DNA of 64,000 nucleotides from Arthrobacter sp. UKPF54-2 (GCF_007858535.1 NZ_CP040174.1:2728001-2792000); one strand, 5' to 3'; shown: positions 49,733 to 59,986, numbered from the stretch's first letter. Notes: generated from the letters alone by a model not told the origin. Numbers and translations are program-made.

Positions 49733-51739
49733 GTGTCAGATGCCCAGCAGATCACCCTTCTCGTCGACGGCGAAGAGACCAAGGTGACTACCGGGACCAC
49801 CGGCGCGGAACTCTTTTTTGAGCGCCGGGACGTCGTGGTGGCCCGCGTCAACGGCGAGCTCAAGGACCTGGACCAGCCGCTTCCCGAGGGCGCCACGGTT
49901 GAGGGCGTCACCATCGAGTCCCCGGACGGCCTCAACGTGCTGCGCCACTCCACGGCCCACGTGATGGCCCAGGCGGTGCAGCAGTTGCGCCCCGATGCCA
50001 AGCTCGGCATCGGCCCGTACATCACCGACGGGTTCTACTTCGACTTCGACGTCGAGGAACCGTTCACCCCGGATGACCTGAAGACTCTGGAAAAGATGAT
50101 GCAGAAAATCATCAACCAGAACCAAAAGTTCGTCCGCCGCGTCGTCTCCGAGGACGAGGCACGCGAGGCGATGAAGGACGAGCCGTACAAGCTCGAACTG
50201 ATCGGCCTCAAGGGCGCCGGCTCCGACGCCGACGGCTCCTCCGTGGAGGTCGGCGGCGGCGAACTGAGCATCTACGACAACGTGGAGCGCAAGGACGGCA
50301 CCGCCGTCTGGTGCGACCTGTGCCGCGGACCGCACCTGCCCAATACCAAGCTGATCTCCAACGCCTTTGCTCTGACCCGCTCCTCCGCTGCGTACTGGCG
50401 CGGCAGCGAAAAGAACAAGCAGCTCCAGCGCATCTACGGCACCGCGTGGCCCACCAAGGAAGCCCTGAAGGCCTACCAGGAGCGGATCGCCGAGGCCGAG
50501 CGCCGCGACCACCGCAAGCTCGGCGCCGAGCTGGACCTGTTCTCCTTCCCGGACGAGCTGGGCTCCGGCCTGCCGGTGTTCCACCCCAAGGGCGGCATCA
50601 TCCGCAAGGCCATGGAGGACTACTCCCGCCAGCGCCACGTCGACGCCGGTTACGAGTTCGTCTACACCCCGCACATCACCAAGGGCCACCTCTATGAGGT
50701 CTCCGGCCACCTCGACTGGTACCGGGAGGGCATGTTCCCCCCGATGCACATCGACGCGGAACTGAACGAGGACGGCACCGTGCGCAAGCCCGGCCAGGAC
50801 TACTACCTGAAGCCGATGAACTGCCCCATGCACAACCTGATCTTCCGCTCCCGCGGCCGCTCCTACCGCGAACTGCCGCTCCGGCTCTTCGAATTCGGCT
50901 CCGTGTACAGGTACGAGAAGTCCGGCGTTGTGCACGGCCTCACCCGCGTCCGGGGCATGACCCAGGACGACGCCCACATCTACTGCACCCGCGAGCAGAT
51001 GAAGGACGAGCTGACCAAGACGCTGAACTTCGTCCTCGGCCTGCTCAAGGACTACGGGCTGGAGGACTTCTACCTGGAACTCTCCACCAAGGACCCGGAG
51101 AAGTCCGTCGGTTCGGACGAGGTCTGGGAGGAAGCCACCCGCACCCTCGAGGAGGTCGCCAAGGAATCCGGACTGGAACTGGTCCCGGATCCGGGCGGAG
51201 CCGCGTTCTACGGCCCCAAGATCTCGGTGCAGGCCCGCGACGCCATCGGCCGGACCTGGCAGATGTCCACCATCCAGCTGGACTTCAACCTGCCCGAGCG
51301 CTTCGAGCTCGAGTTCCAGGCCGCCGACGGCACCCGCCAGCGCCCGGTCATGATCCACCGCGCCCTCTTCGGCTCGATCGAACGCTTTATGGGCGTCCTG
51401 ACCGAGCACTACGCCGGCGCTTTCCCGGCCTGGCTGGCTCCGGTCCAGGTGGTCGGCATCCCCGTGGCCGAGGCCTTCAACGATTACATGTTCGACGTCG
51501 TGGACCAGCTCAAGGCCGCCGGGATCCGGGCCGAGGTGGACATCTCCTCTGACCGGTTCCCGAAGAAGATCCGCACCGCAAGCAAGGACAAAATCCCGTT
51601 TGTACTGATCGCCGGAGGGGACGACGCCGAGGCCGGCGCCGTGTCCTTCCGGTTCCGTGACGGCAGCCAGGATAACGGCGTGCCCGTGGCCGAAGCTGTC
51701 CGCCGGATCGTCGACGCCGTCCGCAACCGGACCAGCTAG
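49733..51739 (+). CDS. thrS: Threonyl-tRNA synthetase
   Basis: 668 residues from GTG 49733, with AGGAG eight bases upstream. Domains in order are TGS (1-65), the editing or SAD domain with [11 protein letters not shown], the class II core with [24 protein letters not shown] (motif 2), [26 protein letters not shown] (motif 3), and the anticodon-binding domain (about 570-668). It loads tRNA-Thr. It heads a unit with the HIT protein and pgsA, in the order known from Mycobacterium. No T-box was seen upstream. Confidence 0.97.
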   Translation: MSDAQQITLLVDGEETKVTTGTTGAELFFERRDVVVARVNGELKDLDQPLPEGATVEGVTIESPDGLNVLRHSTAHVMAQAVQQLRPDAKLGIGPYITDGFYFDFDVEEPFTPDDLKTLEKMMQKIINQNQKFVRRVVSEDEAREAMKDEPYKLELIGLKGAGSDADGSSVEVGGGELSIYDNVERKDGTAVWCDLCRGPHLPNTKLISNAFALTRSSAAYWRGSEKNKQLQRIYGTAWPTKEALKAYQERIAEAERRDHRKLGAELDLFSFPDELGSGLPVFHPKGGIIRKAMEDYSRQRHVDAGYEFVYTPHITKGHLYEVSGHLDWYREGMFPPMHIDAELNEDGTVRKPGQDYYLKPMNCPMHNLIFRSRGRSYRELPLRLFEFGSVYRYEKSGVVHGLTRVRGMTQDDAHIYCTREQMKDELTKTLNFVLGLLKDYGLEDFYLELSTKDPEKSVGSDEVWEEATRTLEEVAKESGLELVPDPGGAAFYGPKISVQARDAIGRTWQMSTIQLDFNLPERFELEFQAADGTRQRPVMIHRALFGSIERFMGVLTEHYAGAFPAWLAPVQVVGIPVAEAFNDYMFDVVDQLKAAGIRAEVDISSDRFPKKIRTASKDKIPFVLIAGGDDAEAGAVSFRFRDGSQDNGVPVAEAVRRIVDAVRNRTS

Positions 51740-51753
51740 CGGGGGAGCAGCAC

Positions 51754-52368
51754 GTGCAGGAGACCACAGGCGCTGTCCCGGGATACCCGGGGGACGAGGG
51801 CATCACCGACGACTTTGGCCTGGCCGGGGTGCCGGACGCCTTCCAGCGCCTGTGGACTCCGCACCGCATGGCGTACATCAAGGGCGGCCAGCACCAGTTC
51901 AAGAACCCGGATGACTGCCCCTTCTGCGTCGCCCCCGAACGCGAGGACGACGACTCCCTGATCGTCTACCGCGGGCGCACCAGCTACGTGGTGCTGAACC
52001 TCTTTCCGTACAACCCGGGCCACCTGCTGGTCTGCCCGTACCGGCACATTCCCGACTACACGGACCTGACCTTGGAGGAGACCGCAGAGTTCGCCGAGCT
52101 GACCCAGACGGCCATGCGGGTGCTGCGCAAGGTGGCCAACCCCACCGGTTTCAATCTCGGGATGAACCAGGGCGTGACCGGCGGGGCGGGCGTCGCGGGC
52201 CATCTGCACCAGCACGTGGTGCCGCGCTGGGGCGGGGACGGCAACTTCTTCCCGATCATCGCGCAGACCAAGGCGATCACCCAGACCCTCGGCGAAGTCC
52301 GCCAGCAAGTCGCCGAGGCGTGGCCGGAGCCGACCGCGACCGAGACCGGGGCGACGGATGCTCAATAA
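51754..52368 (+). CDS. HIT-family hydrolase
   Basis: 204 residues from GTG 51754, 14 bases after thrS. The histidine triad is GHLHQHVVPRW, preceded by LNLFPYNPGHLLVCPYRH. The N-terminal DDCPFC has two Cys that may bind zinc. Such enzymes cleave nucleoside phosphoramidates or dinucleotide polyphosphates, for example Ap4A phosphorylase-like members. The gene overlaps pgsA by 11 bp. Confidence 0.9.
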   Translation: MQETTGAVPGYPGDEGITDDFGLAGVPDAFQRLWTPHRMAYIKGGQHQFKNPDDCPFCVAPEREDDDSLIVYRGRTSYVVLNLFPYNPGHLLVCPYRHIPDYTDLTLEETAEFAELTQTAMRVLRKVANPTGFNLGMNQGVTGGAGVAGHLHQHVVPRWGGDGNFFPIIAQTKAITQTLGEVRQQVAEAWPEPTATETGATDAQ

Positions 52369-52996
52369 GCACGCACGCGGCTTCTTCACCGCCCTGTTCT
52401 CGCCGCTGGCCCGCTGGCTGCTGCGGATCGGTGTCTCACCCGACGCTGTGACGATCGTCGGCACCGCCGGCGTTGTGGTCGGTGCCCTCGTGTTCTATCC
52501 GCTCGGCCAGCTCTGGTGGGGGACGCTGTTCATCACGGCGTTCATCTTCTCCGACGTCATCGACGGCATCATGGCCCGGATGCAGGAGCGCGGCGGACGC
52601 TGGGGCAACTTCCTTGACTCCACCCTTGACCGTGTCGCCGACGGCGCGCTGTTCGCCGGCGTCGCCATCTGGTATTTCACCGGCGGCGCCGACACCGCCA
52701 TCGCCATCGCCGCCGTTGTCTGCCTGGTGCTGGGCATGGTGGTGTCCTACGCCCGGGCGAAAGCCGAGGCGCTGGGTTACCACGCGAACGTCGGCATCGC
52801 GGAACGCGCCGAACGGCTGGTGTCCGTCCTGGTGATCACCGGACTCACCGGCGTCGGGCTCCCCACGGTGATCCTGTTCGCCACCCTCTGCCTGCTCGGC
52901 CTGGCCAGTTTTGTGACCGTGGTGCAGCGCATCGCCGCCGTGCACCGGCAGTCGCTGGACGAGGCCCGCGACACCGCCACCGAACAGGCCGCCTGA
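52358..52996 (+). CDS. pgsA: Phosphatidylinositol phosphate synthase (CDP-alcohol phosphotransferase)
   Basis: 212 residues from ATG 52358, with six membrane helices. The CDP-alcohol phosphotransferase motif is DVIDGIMAR plus [18 protein letters not shown] (D-X2-DG-X2-AR-X8-G-X3-D-X3-D). Position after thrS and the HIT gene matches pgsA1 of Mycobacterium, which condenses CDP-diacylglycerol with inositol 3-phosphate. In related genomes an acyltransferase and pimA follow directly. Here pdxS comes next, so the mannoside genes are absent from this place. Confidence 0.9.
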   Translation: MLNKHARGFFTALFSPLARWLLRIGVSPDAVTIVGTAGVVVGALVFYPLGQLWWGTLFITAFIFSDVIDGIMARMQERGGRWGNFLDSTLDRVADGALFAGVAIWYFTGGADTAIAIAAVVCLVLGMVVSYARAKAEALGYHANVGIAERAERLVSVLVITGLTGVGLPTVILFATLCLLGLASFVTVVQRIAAVHRQSLDEARDTATEQAA

Positions 52997-53159
52997 GGCC
53001 GTAACCGGAATTCAACCCGGCCGTGGCGGGGGACTAGTATTAGCCTTACCGGCCAATCGTTCCCGGTATTCCGGTGTGTGCGGGCCCGTGTATGCGAGAT
53101 TGTCCTCTGCGTACCGCCCGCGCCCCGGTGAGGTCATCTATCTACCCATAGGGGTTTTT

Positions 53160-54086
53160 GTGTCTACACCTGATGTAAGCAACGAAGCCGGCGCGTCCGC
53201 CAAGAACGTTACGGGCAGCAGCCGCGTCAAGCGCGGCATGGCGGAGATGCTCAAGGGCGGCGTCATCATGGACGTCGTCAACGTCGAGCAGGCCCGCATC
53301 GCCGAAGACGCCGGTGCCGTGGCCGTGATGGCGCTCGAACGCGTCCCTGCCGACATCCGTGCCCAGGGCGGCGTCTCGCGCATGAGCGATCCGGACATGA
53401 TCGACAAGATCATCGACGCCGTCTCCGTGCCGGTCATGGCGAAGGCCCGCATCGGCCACTTCGTCGAGGCTCAGGTCCTGCAGTCCCTCGGCGTCGACTA
53501 CATTGACGAGTCCGAGGTCCTGACCCCGGCGGACTACACCAACCACATCGACAAGTGGAACTTCACCGTTCCCTTCGTCTGCGGCGCCACCAACCTGGGC
53601 GAAGCGCTCCGGCGCATCAACGAGGGCGCGGCCATGATCCGCTCCAAGGGTGAGGCCGGCACCGGCGACGTCTCCAACGCCACCACGCACATGCGCCAGA
53701 TCCGCGCCGAGATCCTGAAGCTGGCTGCCCTGCCCGAGGACGAGCTCTACGTCGCCGCCAAGGAACTGCAGGCCCCGTACGAACTGGTCAAGGAAGTTGC
53801 CTCCACCGGCAAGCTCCCGGTGGTGCTGTTCACCGCCGGCGGCATCGCCACCCCGGCCGATGCGGCCATGATGATGCAGCTCGGCGCCGACGGCGTCTTC
53901 GTCGGCTCGGGTATCTTCAAGTCCGGCAACCCGGCCCAGCGCGCCGCCGCCGTCGTGAAGGCCACCACCTTCTTCGACGACCCGGACGTCATCGCCAAGG
54001 CCTCCCGCGGCCTGGGCGAGGCCATGGTGGGCATCAACGTCGACGAGATCCCGCAGCCGCACCGCCTCGCCGAGCGCGGCTGGTAA
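53160..54086 (+). CDS. pdxS: Pyridoxal 5'-phosphate synthase lyase subunit
   Basis: 308 residues from GTG 53160, preceded by AGGGG. The TIM barrel is highly conserved: [31 protein letters not shown] (with lysine and Asp sites), [31 protein letters not shown], and [34 protein letters not shown]. It makes PLP from ribose 5-phosphate, glyceraldehyde 3-phosphate and ammonia from PdxT. pdxT is at 61380, separated by about 7 kb of unrelated genes. Confidence 0.97.
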   Translation: MSTPDVSNEAGASAKNVTGSSRVKRGMAEMLKGGVIMDVVNVEQARIAEDAGAVAVMALERVPADIRAQGGVSRMSDPDMIDKIIDAVSVPVMAKARIGHFVEAQVLQSLGVDYIDESEVLTPADYTNHIDKWNFTVPFVCGATNLGEALRRINEGAAMIRSKGEAGTGDVSNATTHMRQIRAEILKLAALPEDELYVAAKELQAPYELVKEVASTGKLPVVLFTAGGIATPADAAMMMQLGADGVFVGSGIFKSGNPAQRAAAVVKATTFFDDPDVIAKASRGLGEAMVGINVDEIPQPHRLAERGW

Positions 54087-54254
54087 CAAAAGGCGACAGT
54101 AGCGCCTGACCCATTCGGCTTAAAAAGCGAGACTGCAGAGGCTCCATGAACGAGGCGCCTTGGCGCCTGGTTTGTGGAGAAGCAGTCGAACGCTGACGGC
54201 GCTGATCCTCTGCGTACTATTCCCCGCGCGTTATTGGCAGCTGAGCTGCTGGTT

Positions 54255-54273
54255 GGGGCGCGGGGCCCCTTTT
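54255..54273 (+). terminator. GC stem with T tract downstream of pdxS
   Basis: GGGGC-GCGGG-GCCCC is followed at once by TTTT, about 170 bp after the pdxS stop. It has the form of a Rho-independent terminator for rightward transcription, though the stem is only five pairs. Confidence 0.5.
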
Positions 54274-54317
54274 ACGCACGCTGCCGGATCACACCATCAG
54301 TCGCCTGGTGCTGCTGA

Positions 54318-54362
54318 ACGACGACGGCGGGTCACCTTTCTTAGGTGACCCGCCGTCGTCGT
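54318..54362. terminator. Perfect 20-bp stem-loop
   Basis: Arms 54318-54337 and 54343-54362 are fully complementary over 20 bp with a TTCTT loop, followed by CGTTTT. It is probably a bidirectional terminator between pdxS and the M3 peptidase. Confidence 0.75.
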
Positions 54363-54372
54363 CGTTTTCCCG

Positions 54373-54430
54373 TCGATTGCTCCGTAGGTGCCCTTTTCGG
54401 GCTCCAAAAGGGCGGCTACGGAGCAGTCGA
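54373..54430. terminator. Long 25-bp imperfect stem-loop next to the peptidase stop
   Basis: Arms 54373-54397 and 54406-54430 pair at 22 of 25 positions plus one G-T pair around an 8-base loop. It ends eight bases from the stop of the leftward M3 peptidase. On the minus strand the stem contains runs of A and U. It is a likely terminator of that gene. Confidence 0.6.
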
Positions 54431-54437
54431 TGAGGGG

Positions 54438-56450
54438 TCAGTCCAGGCCGCGGCGCTTGAGGAGCGGTTCGAGCCGGGCGTCGCGGCCGCGGAAGGCGCG
54501 GAAGGACTCCAGAGGGTCGCGGCTGTTGCCGCGGGAGAGCAGCTCGGCCCGGAAGAAGTCTCCGTTGGTGCGGTTCAGGCCGCCGTTTTCCTTGAACCAC
54601 TCGACCGTCTCGGCGTCGAGGACCTCGCTCCAGATGTAGGAGTAGTACCCGGCCGCGTACCAGCCGCCGGCGAAGATGTGCTGGAAGTAGCCGGTGCGGT
54701 AGCGCGGCGGGATCAGGCTGTGCGCCACCCCGGCGGCGGCCAGTGCCTTGGCCTCGAACTCTAGGGCATCCTCCGGGATGTCGGTGCCGTCGAGCACGTG
54801 CCAGGCTAGATCCAGGAGGGCCGCGCCGAGGTACTCGGTGGTGCCGAAGCCCTCGCCCCACAGGGCTGCCTCGTTGAGCTTGTCCACCGCGTCCTGCGGC
54901 AGCGGCTCCCCGGTGGTGTGGTGCCGGGCGTAGTTGGCCAGCACCTCGGGCCACATGATCCACATTTCGTTGACCTGCGAAGGGTACTCGACGAAGTCCC
55001 GCGGCACGGAGGTGCCGGCGAACCGCGGGTAGGTGACCGAGGAGAACAAACCGTGCAGGGCGTGGCCGAATTCGTGGAACGTGGTCCGCAGCTCATCCAG
55101 GGTCAGCAGCGTCGGCTCGCCGGCCGGCGGCTTGGAAATATTGAGGTTGTTGATCACCACCGGCCGGGTGTTCAACAGCCCGGACTGTTCCACGAGCGAG
55201 TTCATCCAGGCGCCGCCGCGCTTGGAATCCCGGGTGTAGTAGTCGCCGAGGAACAGGCCGAGGTCGGTGCCGTCGGAGTTCTTCACTTCCCAGACCCGGA
55301 CATCCGGATGGTAGCCGGCCAGGTCGGTGCGTTCGTGGAAGGTGATGCCATAGAGGGCGTTGGCGGCGAAGAACACACCGTCGTTCAGCACCCGGTCCAG
55401 CTCGAAGTACGGCCGGAGGGCCTGTTCGTCCACGGAGTACCGTTCGCGCTTCACACGGGCCGAGTAGAAGGCCCAGTCCCAAGCCTCCAGCGGGTGGCCG
55501 GCGACCTCCGCCAGCGCGTCCGCCTCGGCGTCGGCGTTCCGGACGGCGGCCGGGGCCAGGCGGTTCATCATGGCCTGGACGGCTTCGAAATCGGGGGCGG
55601 TCTGCTGGTCCACGCTGAGCTCGGCAAAGTTGGCGAAGCCGAGCAGACCGGCTTTCTCGGCGCGGAGCCGGACCATGTCCTTGACCAGGTCCAGCACATC
55701 GAGGCTGCCGCCGCTGCTGCCGCGTCCGATCGAGGCTTCGTAGAGCCGGCGCCGCACGTCCCGGTTTTCCAGGGCGGCCAGGGCCGGCTGGTTGCTGGGC
55801 TGGATCAGGGTGAGAAGGAACTTCCCCTCGTGCCCGGCGGTGCGGGCGGCTTCGGCGGCGCTGGCGACGTCGTCGGCGGGGAGGCCCGCTAGTTCGGCGG
55901 CGTCGTCCAGGAGCAGGGAGGCGGACTTCATGCCTTCCTTGACGCGCTGGCCAAACTCCGTGCCCAGGGTGGACAGCTCGGCATTGATGGCCTTGAGCCG
56001 TTCCTGGCCCGCATCATCGAGCTGGATGCCGGACTGGCGGAACTCCTTGAGGTATTCCTCCACCAGCCGGCTGGATTCGGCGTCGAGCCGGTCGGTGTTG
56101 ATGGCGGCGAAACGTTCGAACAGGCCACGGTTCAGGTACACGGCGTCCTGGTGCGCCGAGAAGGCGGGGGAGAGGCGGGTCTCCAGTTCGCGGATTTCCT
56201 CCGAGGCGTCGGCGGAGACCAGCGTGAAGAAGGACGCCGCGGCCCGCTGCAGCAGCTGTCCGGAGCGCTCCATCGCCAGCGCCGTGTTCTCGAAGCTCGC
56301 CGGCTCCGGATCGTCCACAATCGCCTGGATCTCGGCGAGGTGCTCGGCCAGGCCGGCCTCGACCGCTTCGGCGTAGTGCGGTACCTCGATGTCCGCGAAA
56401 GGCGGCAGTCCGTAGGGCAGGGGGCTGGGACTCAGAAGGGGATTGGTCAT
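54438..56450 (-). CDS. M3-family zinc metallopeptidase (dipeptidyl carboxypeptidase/oligopeptidase-like)
   Basis: 670 residues, full length, without signal peptide. The active site is TTFHEFGHALHGLFS (HExxH, with the third ligand Glu in the following helix near FVEYPSQVNE). DLGLFLGDYYTRDSKRGGAWM and YRTGYFQHIFAGGWYAAGYYSYIWSEVLDAE are typical M3 segments. It degrades short peptides in the cytoplasm. It converges on pdxS and diverges from the CapA gene. Confidence 0.94.
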   Translation of the reverse strand: MTNPLLSPSPLPYGLPPFADIEVPHYAEAVEAGLAEHLAEIQAIVDDPEPASFENTALAMERSGQLLQRAAASFFTLVSADASEEIRELETRLSPAFSAHQDAVYLNRGLFERFAAINTDRLDAESSRLVEEYLKEFRQSGIQLDDAGQERLKAINAELSTLGTEFGQRVKEGMKSASLLLDDAAELAGLPADDVASAAEAARTAGHEGKFLLTLIQPSNQPALAALENRDVRRRLYEASIGRGSSGGSLDVLDLVKDMVRLRAEKAGLLGFANFAELSVDQQTAPDFEAVQAMMNRLAPAAVRNADAEADALAEVAGHPLEAWDWAFYSARVKRERYSVDEQALRPYFELDRVLNDGVFFAANALYGITFHERTDLAGYHPDVRVWEVKNSDGTDLGLFLGDYYTRDSKRGGAWMNSLVEQSGLLNTRPVVINNLNISKPPAGEPTLLTLDELRTTFHEFGHALHGLFSSVTYPRFAGTSVPRDFVEYPSQVNEMWIMWPEVLANYARHHTTGEPLPQDAVDKLNEAALWGEGFGTTEYLGAALLDLAWHVLDGTDIPEDALEFEAKALAAAGVAHSLIPPRYRTGYFQHIFAGGWYAAGYYSYIWSEVLDAETVEWFKENGGLNRTNGDFFRAELLSRGNSRDPLESFRAFRGRDARLEPLLKRRGLD

Positions 56451-56531
56451 GAAATGACTCTTTCATGTAAGCCCCGAGTTCTCAATGAATCGCTAGGCGT
56501 GTTGTGATCCGGCCCACCGTAGGATTGCCGC

Positions 56532-57818
56532 ATGCGACCCATCCCTTCCACGTTGCGCGGACGCCTCCTCGCCGGCTCAGCCACAGCTCTCCTGGCGGCG
56601 TCCTTGGCGTCCTGCGGCGTCGGCTCCCGCCCGGACGGCAATGCTCCCGCCTCCTCACCGGCGGCGAACTCTTCCGCCTCAGGCGGCGCAGCCACGACCG
56701 AGTCCGCCACGGAATCCGCGACGCCGTCGAACCCGCCGGCTCCCACCCCCACCCCGACGCCGGGCAAGGGGCCGGCCTGCGCGGCTGTCCGCTGCACCTC
56801 GGTCCTGGTCACCGGGGACATGCTGGTCCACGCCCAACTCTGGGACCAGGCGCGTGCGGACGCCCTGGCCGCCGGCGCCAAGGGACTGGACTTCGGGCCC
56901 CTGCTGGAAGGCCAACGCAAGTACATCGAGAAGAGCGACCTTGCGATCTGCCACCAGGAAACGCCCGTGGCCGGCCCCACGGGGCCCTTCTCCGCGTACC
57001 CCTCGTTCAACGTCCCGCCGCAGATCACGATCGCTGCCCGGCAGGTGGGCTACCAGGCCTGCACCACAGCGAGCAACCACACGATTGACCGCGGCACCGC
57101 CGGGCTGGTCCGCACGCTGGACGCCCTCGACGCCGCCGGGCTGCAGCACACGGGCTCTTACCGCAGCGAGGCCGATTCCCAGGGCATCATGATCTTGCAG
57201 ACTGCCGCGGCAAAGATTGCCGTGATCGAGGGCACCTACGGGCTCAACGGCCAAGTCCCGGAAGCTGCCTGGCAGGTGGACATGCTGGACCCCGGAGCCA
57301 TGATCGCCAAGGCCAAAAAGGCGCGGTCCCTCGGCGCCGACATCGTCCTCGGGGCCATGCACGCCGGGGAAGAGTACGCGAGCGTGCCCAATGCCGAGCA
57401 GCAGCGCGTCGCGCACGCCCTGGCGGAGAGCGGCCAGTTCACCATGGTCTACGGCCACCACACCCACTCGGTGCTCCCGATCGAACGGTACAAGGGGACC
57501 TGGATTGCCTATGGCCTTGGCAACGGGATCACCGAACTATCGCCGAGTTACGTGGTGAACAACGAAGGACTGCTGGTCCGGGCCCAGTTCAGCCAGGACG
57601 TCGCCGGCACGTGGACCGCGTCCGACCTGGCCTGGGCGCCGTCGGTCATTGTCCGCGGGCCCTACCGCTGGTGCTCCGTCGCCACCGACGCCCCGCAGGG
57701 CCCCTGCGCCGGAGCAGCCGCGGACGCGGCCACCCGGCTGCGGACCCGGACCGTGGTCGAATCGATGGGGGCGGCTGCGGCAGGCGCCCACGAACTGCTG
57801 ATCACAAAGGAGCGGTAG
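56532..57818 (+). CDS. CapA-family lipoprotein
   Basis: 428 residues. The lipoprotein signal has lipobox LASC (C28), then about 50 Ala/Pro/Ser-rich residues. The metallophosphatase-like CapA domain has VLVTGDMLVHAQLWDQ, AICHQETPVAGPTG, TTASNHTIDRGTAGL, LGAMHAGEEYASVP and VYGHHTHSVLPIERY. CapA proteins are tied to poly-gamma-glutamate capsule synthesis, but capBC are absent here. Many actinobacterial members are stand-alone lipoproteins of unknown role. Confidence 0.88.
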   Translation: MRPIPSTLRGRLLAGSATALLAASLASCGVGSRPDGNAPASSPAANSSASGGAATTESATESATPSNPPAPTPTPTPGKGPACAAVRCTSVLVTGDMLVHAQLWDQARADALAAGAKGLDFGPLLEGQRKYIEKSDLAICHQETPVAGPTGPFSAYPSFNVPPQITIAARQVGYQACTTASNHTIDRGTAGLVRTLDALDAAGLQHTGSYRSEADSQGIMILQTAAAKIAVIEGTYGLNGQVPEAAWQVDMLDPGAMIAKAKKARSLGADIVLGAMHAGEEYASVPNAEQQRVAHALAESGQFTMVYGHHTHSVLPIERYKGTWIAYGLGNGITELSPSYVVNNEGLLVRAQFSQDVAGTWTASDLAWAPSVIVRGPYRWCSVATDAPQGPCAGAAADAATRLRTRTVVESMGAAAAGAHELLITKER

Positions 57819-57820
57819 GG

Positions 57821-58681
57821 ATGGACACTTTGATGGAACGACGGCGGAGCGTCGCGGCGCGCGGGGCGGAGCTGGCCGTATTCGAATACGGCCTGCAGCC
57901 CGGCCCGGACGTGCCGACCTTGGCCTTCATCCACGGCTACCCGGACGACCACCGGGTGTTCCTCCAGGCCATCCGGGAGCTTGCGGCGACGCACCACGTG
58001 CTCGCCTACGACACGCGCAACGCCGGCGCGTCCGCCGTCGTGGGCGCCCCGGGCGACTTCACGCTGGCGGCGCTGGTGGACGACCTGTTCGCCGTCCTTG
58101 CCGAAACCGGTGCCAACCGCGTGCACCTCGTGGGCCACGACTGGGGGTCCATCCAGGGCTGGGCCGCCGTGCAGGATCCACGCGCCGCCGCCCTGATCAG
58201 CCGGTATACGAGCATCTCCGGCCCGGACCTGCGCCACTTCGCCCGCTGGGTGCGCACACGGTTGCGGAACCCGCGCAGCTGGCGTCCGCTGGCCGGGCAG
58301 TTGCTGCGCAGCTGGTACATCGCGGCTTTCCTGGTTCCGGTGCTGCCGGAGGCCGCTTGGCGGCTGTTCCTCACCCGGCGATACGAACAACTGGCCAAGC
58401 GCGACGTCGGGAACGATCCGGTCCGCGGGCTGGCCCTCTACCGGGCCAACTTCTTTCCCGGCCGGAACCGGCCCTCGCCGCCGGCCCGGGCGAAGGTGGC
58501 CATGCCGGTGCAGGTGGTGGTGCCGCTCCGGGACCCGTTCCTCTCCCCAGACCTGGTGGAGGGGCTCGAGGCTTGGGTGGAGGACCTGACCGTGGTGACG
58601 GTGGACAGCGGCCACTGGTGGCCCGCGACCCGCGCGGTCGAGTTGGCCGAGCTGCTGCGCACCAGCGACGCCGGCGTATGA
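57821..58681 (+). CDS. Alpha/beta hydrolase (epoxide hydrolase-like)
   Basis: 286 residues from ATG 57821, two bases after the CapA stop, with AAAGGAG upstream. LAFIHGYPDDHRVFLQAI is the oxyanion region, LVGHDWGS carries the nucleophile Asp as in epoxide hydrolases and haloalkane dehalogenases, and DSGHWWPAT holds the terminal His. A cap region spans about residues 140-230. It is probably co-transcribed with capA. The substrate is unknown. Confidence 0.85.
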   Translation: MDTLMERRRSVAARGAELAVFEYGLQPGPDVPTLAFIHGYPDDHRVFLQAIRELAATHHVLAYDTRNAGASAVVGAPGDFTLAALVDDLFAVLAETGANRVHLVGHDWGSIQGWAAVQDPRAAALISRYTSISGPDLRHFARWVRTRLRNPRSWRPLAGQLLRSWYIAAFLVPVLPEAAWRLFLTRRYEQLAKRDVGNDPVRGLALYRANFFPGRNRPSPPARAKVAMPVQVVVPLRDPFLSPDLVEGLEAWVEDLTVVTVDSGHWWPATRAVELAELLRTSDAGV

Positions 58682-58699
58682 GGCCGTCGCCGCTGCCCG

Positions 58700-59179
58700 T
58701 CAGTCGGGGACGCCGCCCGCGAGGCTGAGGGCCATGAACACGCTGTTGGGATCGGGCTGGTAGCCGGCAAACGGCGGGCAGGGGACGAAGCCGTGCCGTG
58801 CGTAGAGGCGCCGTGCCGGGGCGAAGAACTCCTGCGACCCGGTTTCGAGAAACAGTCGCTGGTAGCCGCGCAGGTGGGCCTCGTCCAGGATCCGGCCCAG
58901 GACCAGGGCGGCGATGCCACGGCCCCGAGCGTGCTCCGCCGTCCGCATCGACTTGATCTCCGCTTCCTCCCTACCAAGTTCCTTCAGCGCTCCGCAGCCC
59001 AGCAGTTCTCCGCCGTCATCGCGGGCGGTCCAGAAGCTGATGTCCGGGCCGGCCAGCGCGCCGTGGTCCAGGGCGTGCACACTCTCGGCCGGCGACGTCG
59101 CGAACATGTCGGCCAAGTGTTCCTCCAACAGGTCCCGGACGTCTGGGAGGGCCGGGCTGTCGCGGGCTATCAGGATCAT
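58700..59179 (-). CDS. GNAT-family N-acetyltransferase
   Basis: 159 residues with the GNAT fold. LLGCGALKEL is strand 4, AEIKSMRTAEHARGRGIAALVLGRILDEA contains the acetyl-CoA loop (RGRGIA), and LFLETGSQEFFAPARRLYARHGFVPCPPFAGYQPD closes the fold. The end FMALSL matches the YkwB/PhiE-like group. The target amine is unknown. It is convergent with the hydrolase gene and lies ten bases beyond the gatD stop on the same strand. Confidence 0.87.
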   Translation of the reverse strand: MILIARDSPALPDVRDLLEEHLADMFATSPAESVHALDHGALAGPDISFWTARDDGGELLGCGALKELGREEAEIKSMRTAEHARGRGIAALVLGRILDEAHLRGYQRLFLETGSQEFFAPARRLYARHGFVPCPPFAGYQPDPNSVFMALSLAGGVPD

Positions 59180-59188
59180 GCCCGGGCC

Positions 59189-59986
59189 TCAGCGGGGGCG
59201 GCGGGCCGCGTGCTCCCGGGCCAGGACGGCGTAGGAGTCGTCCGGGGTACCGGGCACGAACGTGCCGTATTTGCGCTCCACGGCGGTTTTGATCAGGAAG
59301 TCGGCCAGCGCCGGGTTCTTGGGCAGCAGCGAGCCGTGCAGGTAGCTGGCCACAATGTTGCGGTAGCGGGCACCCTCCTGGCCGTCGCTGCTGTTGTTTC
59401 CGGTGCCTTTGGCCGTGGTACCCAACGGCGCGACGCCGGGGCCCAGCGTGGTCTGGCCGCTGTGGTTCTCGTAGCCCAGCACGGTGCCGAATTCAGGGGA
59501 GGACACCGCGACGTTGCCGATCAGCCGCTCGTCTGTGCCGTGGGTCTCCACGTCAAGGATGCCGATGCCGGGGATGACGGAGCCGGTCCGGGTCTTGAAG
59601 AATTTTCCGAACAGCTGGTACAGCCCGCAGATCACCAGCATGGGTGTGCCGTCCTCGGCGAGCTCCTTGAGGACCGTCTCACGGGAGAGCAGATCGTCCT
59701 GGATCACCACCTGGCCGCTGTCCTGGCCGCCGCCGCCCACGATCAGGTCCACGTGGGCCGGGAAGTCGTCGCCCACGTTGTATTCGAGCAGTTCCGGGGC
59801 GTAGCCGTGCCAGCGCAGCCGCTGGGCGAGGACCAGTGCGTTGCCCCAGTCGCCGTAGATGTTCATATCCCGCGGATAGAGCTGAAGCACGCGGATGGTG
59901 CCCTTGCTCGGGGCCGGGGACTCTTCGGGCGGCAGGACGTGGCCGAAGGATAGCCCGTCCGGGGTTTCGGGGGATGCGGGGGTCAT
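59189..59986 (-). CDS. gatD: Lipid II isoglutaminyl synthase, glutaminase subunit GatD
   Basis: 265 residues. It is a class I glutamine amidotransferase, with IRVLQLYPRDMNIYGDWGNALVL at the start and the nucleophile Cys in MLVICGLYQLFGKFF. The catalytic His is in ASYLHGSLLPKNP. With MurT it amidates the D-glutamate of the lipid II stem peptide, needed for crosslinking in many Gram-positive bacteria. It overlaps the murT stop by four bases, the usual arrangement. Confidence 0.93.
   Translation of the reverse strand: MTPASPETPDGLSFGHVLPPEESPAPSKGTIRVLQLYPRDMNIYGDWGNALVLAQRLRWHGYAPELLEYNVGDDFPAHVDLIVGGGGQDSGQVVIQDDLLSRETVLKELAEDGTPMLVICGLYQLFGKFFKTRTGSVIPGIGILDVETHGTDERLIGNVAVSSPEFGTVLGYENHSGQTTLGPGVAPLGTTAKGTGNNSSDGQEGARYRNIVASYLHGSLLPKNPALADFLIKTAVERKYGTFVPGTPDDSYAVLAREHAARRPR

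Larger units (their letters stand above)
54087..54437. other. Intergenic region after pdxS with several hairpins
   Basis: These 351 bp have no supported gene. They hold AGGCGCC-TT-GGCGCCT (54153-54168), a GGGGC...GCCCC stem followed by TTTT (54255-54273), and two long stem-loops listed separately. The density of structures suits ends of the convergent pdxS and peptidase transcripts. A small RNA cannot be excluded. Confidence 0.5.

Noticed and set aside
49736-51409. A 557-codon minus-strand frame opposite thrS
   Set aside because: thrS motifs are unambiguous on the plus strand; the antisense frame has only Val/Leu/Gly/Asp-rich sequence.
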